A DNA stretch of 64,000 bases, taken from the NCBI GenBank assembly GCA_036873135.1, contig JAPTYO010000001.1, positions 51,468,624 through 51,532,623 on the forward strand. The letters run 5' to 3'. The DNA is from Clarkia xantiana subsp. parviflora. Taxonomy: Eukaryota; Streptophyta; Magnoliopsida; Myrtales; Onagraceae. Numbering within the stretch: position 1 is the stretch's first letter; every line of letters begins with the position of its first letter. Made by a program: the position numbers and the translations under genes. The notes under the pieces are model-generated. The model saw nothing but the letters and a program-made list of their open reading frames with translations. It was not told where the DNA came from and did no database searches. Shown here one piece after another: positions 60,020 through 64,000 of the stretch.

Positions 60020-62130
60020 ATGGTGCTTGAGGTCAGCTTCTTTGCATTTCCTTGGTATTCGTTTCCGCTGCTTAGGGTTTCAATCCCATTATGTTGAACT
60101 TCAGGCGACCATGATCTGTGTTGATAACTCTGAGTGGATGCGGAATGGAGATTACACTCCCACCAGATTCAAAGCTCAAGCAGACGCTGTGAAACTCATC
60201 TGCGTAGCTAAAACAAAGGTACAATCTGCATTTAGCGTATGGATCGATGCAGTTGGTGATTTAATCAAGTAGGTGCTTTCCATTTGTTAACTTTCTATCT
60301 CTTCTTCTTGGCTCATGTTAATACAACTACTTACAACTTTAAGGGATGACCTAGCTCTTGAATTTAGTGGCTTAATGATTAGTTCAGGTCCGGCCTCTAG
60401 GTAGTAGATTATTTGGAGTTATATATTCGCAATACGGGATGTTAGGAACGCAAGAATGCGTCTTGTTGTTTTCAGCCTAAGATGTTCAACATTTGTCTGA
60501 ACGTAAGGTTATTCTGGATGATTCTAATAGTGGTATATTTCATGTAGTCCAATCCTGAGAATACCGTGGGAGTTGTAGCTATGGCTGGAAAAGGACTTCG
60601 TGTGTTGGTTACCCCTACGAGGGATTCTGGCAAGATATTTGATTGCATGGATGGTTGGTAGCGCTCTTTCTTCTTTCCTTTGCTTTTCTCTGTTTCCTTT
60701 CCTTTTCTCTGTTTCCTCTTTTTCTTTTCTCTGTGTTTCCTTCTTATATTGTAGAATAAATTCATTTTCCCCCCTCTCCAATACAGGCTTGGAGATTGGA
60801 GGTGCTGTAAACTTGGAGAGGGGTATCCAGGTGGCTCACTGGGCACTGAAGCATCGAATAAACAAGAAGCAGAAGCAAAGGATTATTGTCTTTGCTGGAA
60901 GGTTAGGTCTTAATTATTCACTCGTATAGTATGTATGTGATCTGTTGATTCTGTTCCTCATATGGTGTGAACTGTGACGTATCTACAGCCCTTTCAACCA
61001 CGACAAGAGTTTGTTGAAGATGATTGGACTGGAATTGAAGGAAAACAGTGTGGCTCTAGACATTGTTGATTTTGGTGAATCTGCTGATGAGAAGCCAGAA
61101 AATCTAGAAGCTATTGTCTCGGCTGCTAACAATGAGGACAACAGCCACATTGTTCACATTCCTCCCGGCCAAGATGCTCTTTCTGATGTTCTAACAAGGT
61201 ATGGAATCTTATTCTTCATTTCCTGATTTTTAATGCTGTACGTTATAATTCATTCTCTGTAGCTGTGGTATCAGTGAGTTAATAATTTCTGTCTTGATTA
61301 TTTTATTATTATTGTAGAACTCCCATTTTCACTGGTGGGGATGGAAAAGGTCGAGGTGGATTTTTTGCAGCAGCTGTTGGCAACTTGAATCCTGGACAGG
61401 TAAGTCAGGCTTGATATTAGTCTTTCAGATTATTATCTTTTGTTGTTGCCATTATTATTATTATTACCATTATCATTAAAGATGGCTTTCTAAAGTGGGT
61501 TGGGTGTTAGAGAAATAGATAGACGATAATGATAATCTGGTCCTTCATGTATAGGAAGATATAAATTTAGTCACTAAATGTTCCTATATAAAGGACCATA
61601 CTCTAGTGTACTCTTCATCTTGATAAGTAGAGCTTTCATAATGTTTTCCATTGTGTTATACTTTACTGTCCACTTTCTCTCATCTCATTTACTATAATTG
61701 GGGATATGATGAAAAGTCCCACAACCCTAGTAAGGATAATGCAACAGTGTAGGTAAAGTTTATCTGTTCTAGCGTAGATATTTCCTGTGATTGGAATTCC
61801 TGTACTCATGCTTCTAATTTCAGTCACTTAACTATTAGCCTTTGATTGATAATTTGAAACGATCAATGAACCTATTCTTTGAAATGTATGTGTTCAGTAC
61901 TCTTTCTGGTCCTGCTGATGATTTTCACTAAGTACAGTCCGAATTGAGTAGACTTGGTTGTAAATGAATTGTATTGTTGAACTTTTATGAACAAGCAGAT
62001 CATTGTGCAGGACGATGCGATTGCCTCACCAAAACAAGAACTTGCCTCACTGCAACAAGCACTCGGTGCATTGTCAATGGATGATGCTACAGCCTCTATT
62101 GATCCTGACGTAATACTAGGTGAGACTTGA
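60020..62130 (+). CDS. RPN10: RPN10-like proteasome subunit paralog, shortened, without UIM
   Basis: Seven exons join in frame: 60020-60031 (MVLE), 60105-60218, 60548-60653, 60787-60901, 60989-61198, 61318-61399 and 62011-62130, giving 252 residues. The first 200 form the RPN10 VWA domain ([66 protein letters not shown]). In the proteasome RPN10 sits at the base-lid interface of the 19S particle and uses C-terminal UIM helices (LALALRVSMEEE type) to bind ubiquitin. Here the last exon reads [20 protein letters not shown] and soon stops, so no UIM is present. Several residues differ from the usual family sequence, suggesting a diverged paralog. It could keep a structural role, or be decaying. 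Confidence 0.8.
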
Positions 62131-62194
62131 GAGATCTCTATACTCAGAGTTGATTTTATGTTTGTAGTGTGTTGATAATTTATGATGACACGAC

Positions 62195-63619
62195 ATGAAT
62201 TGCTGGCCCTATCTGTGCTGCGTTGCTAATATGTGTGTAAATTGTCTTGGATCTGAAGTGGACATAATAGAAGGTTTACAGGTAATATATCAATGCCCCC
62301 AGTGCGAGCAATACTTGGATCCCCCTGGGTCTGGGACATGGGTCATCGCTGGGTTTCGGTCAAAAGAGCTCTTGACCTTGTGTATAAAGAGGCTGAATCT
62401 GAACAATCAGGTGACGTTAGTTGATGCTGAATTTTTGCGGACCGGACCTCAATCCAAGCAGATTAAAGTGAAGCTGATTGTCAAGATAAACGGTGCAGTT
62501 CTGGAACAAATTGTTGAATATGACCTGCATGAGCAGAGGTGTCTACGTTGCACAAAATACCCATTTGATGAGTGGAATACAAAGGTTAAACTCAGGGAGC
62601 ATGATGACAGTAGAAGAAGTGTCTGTTATGTGGAATGGCTAATGGCAAAGGACCATGGTAATTCTGGTGCTATCGAAATCCGGGGGATGAACCGTGGACT
62701 CGATTACTACTTTGACAAACACAGCACCGCCTCGAAATTTGTCAGTTTAATTGAAGAAGTTGCTCCAGTCAGGCATGGATTTGTATCAAAACTTGTCCAC
62801 GGTGATGCCAAGAGAAACCCTTTCAACCAGTTCACCTTCTATGTGGAGATCTCACCAATCTGCTGTTGGGATCTCATTTGTCTCCCTCCAAAACTTGCCA
62901 ACAGCAAGAATCTTGGGCCTCTTGTGATCTGCACTAACGTAACAAACAACATTGATTTGTTAGATCCATTGACATTGAGGTCCTGCTTCTTGGATGGAGA
63001 GCAATACTTTCAATGGGAATTCAAACCTCTGCTCACCCATAGCCAGCTAGTTTTATACATAGTTAAGTGTGTGGAGGAGATATCATCATCTGACCAGAGC
63101 GTCTCCACTACTACGAGTAGTTACACGCTAGCTGATGTTCAAATTGCCCGAGTAAGGGGTAATAAAAAGGATTTGAACTTCAAGGTCAGGACTCATCTTG
63201 GCCACATGGAAGTGGGTGACTATGCATTGGGATACGATCTAGATGAGGCGAACCTCAACAGTGAGGAGCTCGACAAGCACAGAGGATTGACTCTTCCTGA
63301 AGCAATCTTGGTGAAGAAGTACGGTGAGAAAAGACCTCAGAAGACGCTAGAAATGGAGGAATTAGAAAAGAAGCAGCATGAGAAAGAGCGTGAGGAGCAC
63401 TTGAGGGATTTGAAGGAGATGTACTTGAGGGATTTGAAGGAGATATCCACCGTTGATGAAGAAGAAAAGAAGCAGATAATAGGTGAAGAAGAAAAAAAGC
63501 GAATGCTGAAAGAGAATGCTGAGTTCTTGAGGTATTTGAGGAGTAGGTTCAACAAATCCAACGTTGATGAAGAAGAAAAGAAGCAGAAGAGGAGTCCTCC
63601 TGATTGTTCACCTAAGTGA
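62195..63619 (+). CDS. NMD3: NMD3-like 60S export factor paralog, N-terminally shortened, intronless
   Basis: 474 codons without an intron. Family blocks are clear: ANMCVNCLGSEVDIIEGLQ, CPQCEQYLDPP, KELLTLCIKRLN, VEISPICCWDLICLPPK, NLGPLVICTNVTNNIDLLDP, THLGHMEVGDYALGYDLDEA and LTLPEAILVKKYGEKR. NMD3 carries 60S subunits to the nuclear exporter CRM1. Of the N-terminal CXXC pairs, the first is lost: the matching DNA lies just upstream (about 62195-62230) but out of frame, with MNCWPYLCCV replacing it. A few residues are missing after EGLQ. The C-terminus is charged and repeats RDLKEMYLRDLKE and DEEEKKQ, unlike the usual tail. It lies 64 bp after the RPN10-like stop. The features fit a diverged or retrotransposed paralog; the frame is still open. 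Confidence 0.82.
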   Translation: MNCWPYLCCVANMCVNCLGSEVDIIEGLQVIYQCPQCEQYLDPPGSGTWVIAGFRSKELLTLCIKRLNLNNQVTLVDAEFLRTGPQSKQIKVKLIVKINGAVLEQIVEYDLHEQRCLRCTKYPFDEWNTKVKLREHDDSRRSVCYVEWLMAKDHGNSGAIEIRGMNRGLDYYFDKHSTASKFVSLIEEVAPVRHGFVSKLVHGDAKRNPFNQFTFYVEISPICCWDLICLPPKLANSKNLGPLVICTNVTNNIDLLDPLTLRSCFLDGEQYFQWEFKPLLTHSQLVLYIVKCVEEISSSDQSVSTTTSSYTLADVQIARVRGNKKDLNFKVRTHLGHMEVGDYALGYDLDEANLNSEELDKHRGLTLPEAILVKKYGEKRPQKTLEMEELEKKQHEKEREEHLRDLKEMYLRDLKEISTVDEEEKKQIIGEEEKKRMLKENAEFLRYLRSRFNKSNVDEEEKKQKRSPPDCSPK

Positions 63620-64000
63620 TGGATTAAAGGATGGAGGGAATGTATGAATGAAGAATGATGGATTGGAGCCATTACCCTAGAGATAGAGACCATAACAGTT
63701 TGTTGCTGCTGCAATGTTCATTGCTGTATAGAGACACCAGATACATATGGTACCTTCCTGAACTTGAAAGTCCTAAATAAATGGATAATTGTTCGTCTCC
63801 AGTGAGTTGATTACCTCAACCGGAATCTTAAATCCACTAAGTACCGACTTGCTAACACACATGAGAGAGTGTTCGTGTTCTTGGCTAGAAAATATTTTAC
63901 CCTTCTTCATCTCCAGTCCAGTCGAGGTCTTAGATTTCACCATATTACTTTCCTTCAGATATCCAAGCTTCTCATGCTAATGCATCGAGCCAAACACCAC
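63620..64000. other. 3' untranslated region of the NMD3-like gene and window end
   Basis: A possible polyadenylation signal (aataaa) lies at 63776-63781. The last 200 bases hold a 63-codon frame with no recognisable features. Confidence 0.4.

Noticed and set aside
60472..60929. Frames of 85-124 codons overlapping RPN10-like exons 3 and 4
   Set aside because: They cover the T/C-rich intron and are shadows of the real exons.
62105..62290. Splicing of the RPN10-like last exon into the NMD3-like frame
   Set aside because: The possible donor in exon 7 (ctag|gtgaga) leaves phase 1. The acceptors I could find (near 62168 and 62280) give a stop or the wrong frame, so a fused protein is not supported.

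Overview
The window is nuclear DNA from a flowering plant, almost certainly a eudicot. The genes have many short exons with GT-AG introns, the spacers are AT-rich, and the families present are plant ones: an NT-C2 protein, an LRR receptor-like pseudokinase, tandem mTERF genes and a GBF-interacting protein. The mobile DNA is also plant-typical (Ty1/copia, Helitron, CACTA, hAT-like MITE). I cannot name the species from sequence alone. No tRNA, rRNA, CRISPR array or bacterial-type operon is visible. Exon limits were read by eye from splice sites and phase; the coding exons of the four multi-exon genes given exon lists (NT-C2, LRR pseudokinase, GIP1-like, RRN3) join in frame.

Layout. 1-3.6 kb: minus-strand NT-C2 gene, running off the left edge. 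3.6-8 kb: AT-rich spacer with a decayed copia relic. 7.9-13.9 kb: a short Helitron split by a copia element with both LTRs. 14.3-17.7 kb: LRR receptor-like pseudokinase (minus). 18.4-30.2 kb: three intronless mTERF genes (minus) plus a broken mTERF tail and repeated 3' flanks. 30.2-32.5 kb: spacer with MITE-like repeats. 32.5-38.9 kb: GIP1-like gene (minus), head to head with RRN3 (39.5-42.9 kb, plus). 43-48.1 kb: repeat block with a fold-back element, a 39-bp minisatellite, two strong hairpins and a roughly 48-bp monomer array. 50.1-58.7 kb: a 2.2-kb tandem duplication whose second copy was split by a 4.2-kb non-autonomous CACTA element. 59.8-63.6 kb: a shortened RPN10-like gene followed by an intronless NMD3-like gene (plus).

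How the genes relate. They do not form a pathway. Several are housekeeping: RRN3 (RNA polymerase I initiation), NMD3 (60S export), RPN10 (proteasome) and mTERF (organelle gene expression). The RPN10-like and NMD3-like copies both lack parts normally needed for function, so they look like diverged paralogs rather than the main cellular copies. The clearest results are structural: an empty-site/filled-site pair proving a CACTA insertion after a tandem duplication, a nested Helitron-copia insertion, and two unusual tandem arrays. I see no convincing new enzymatic or defence system.
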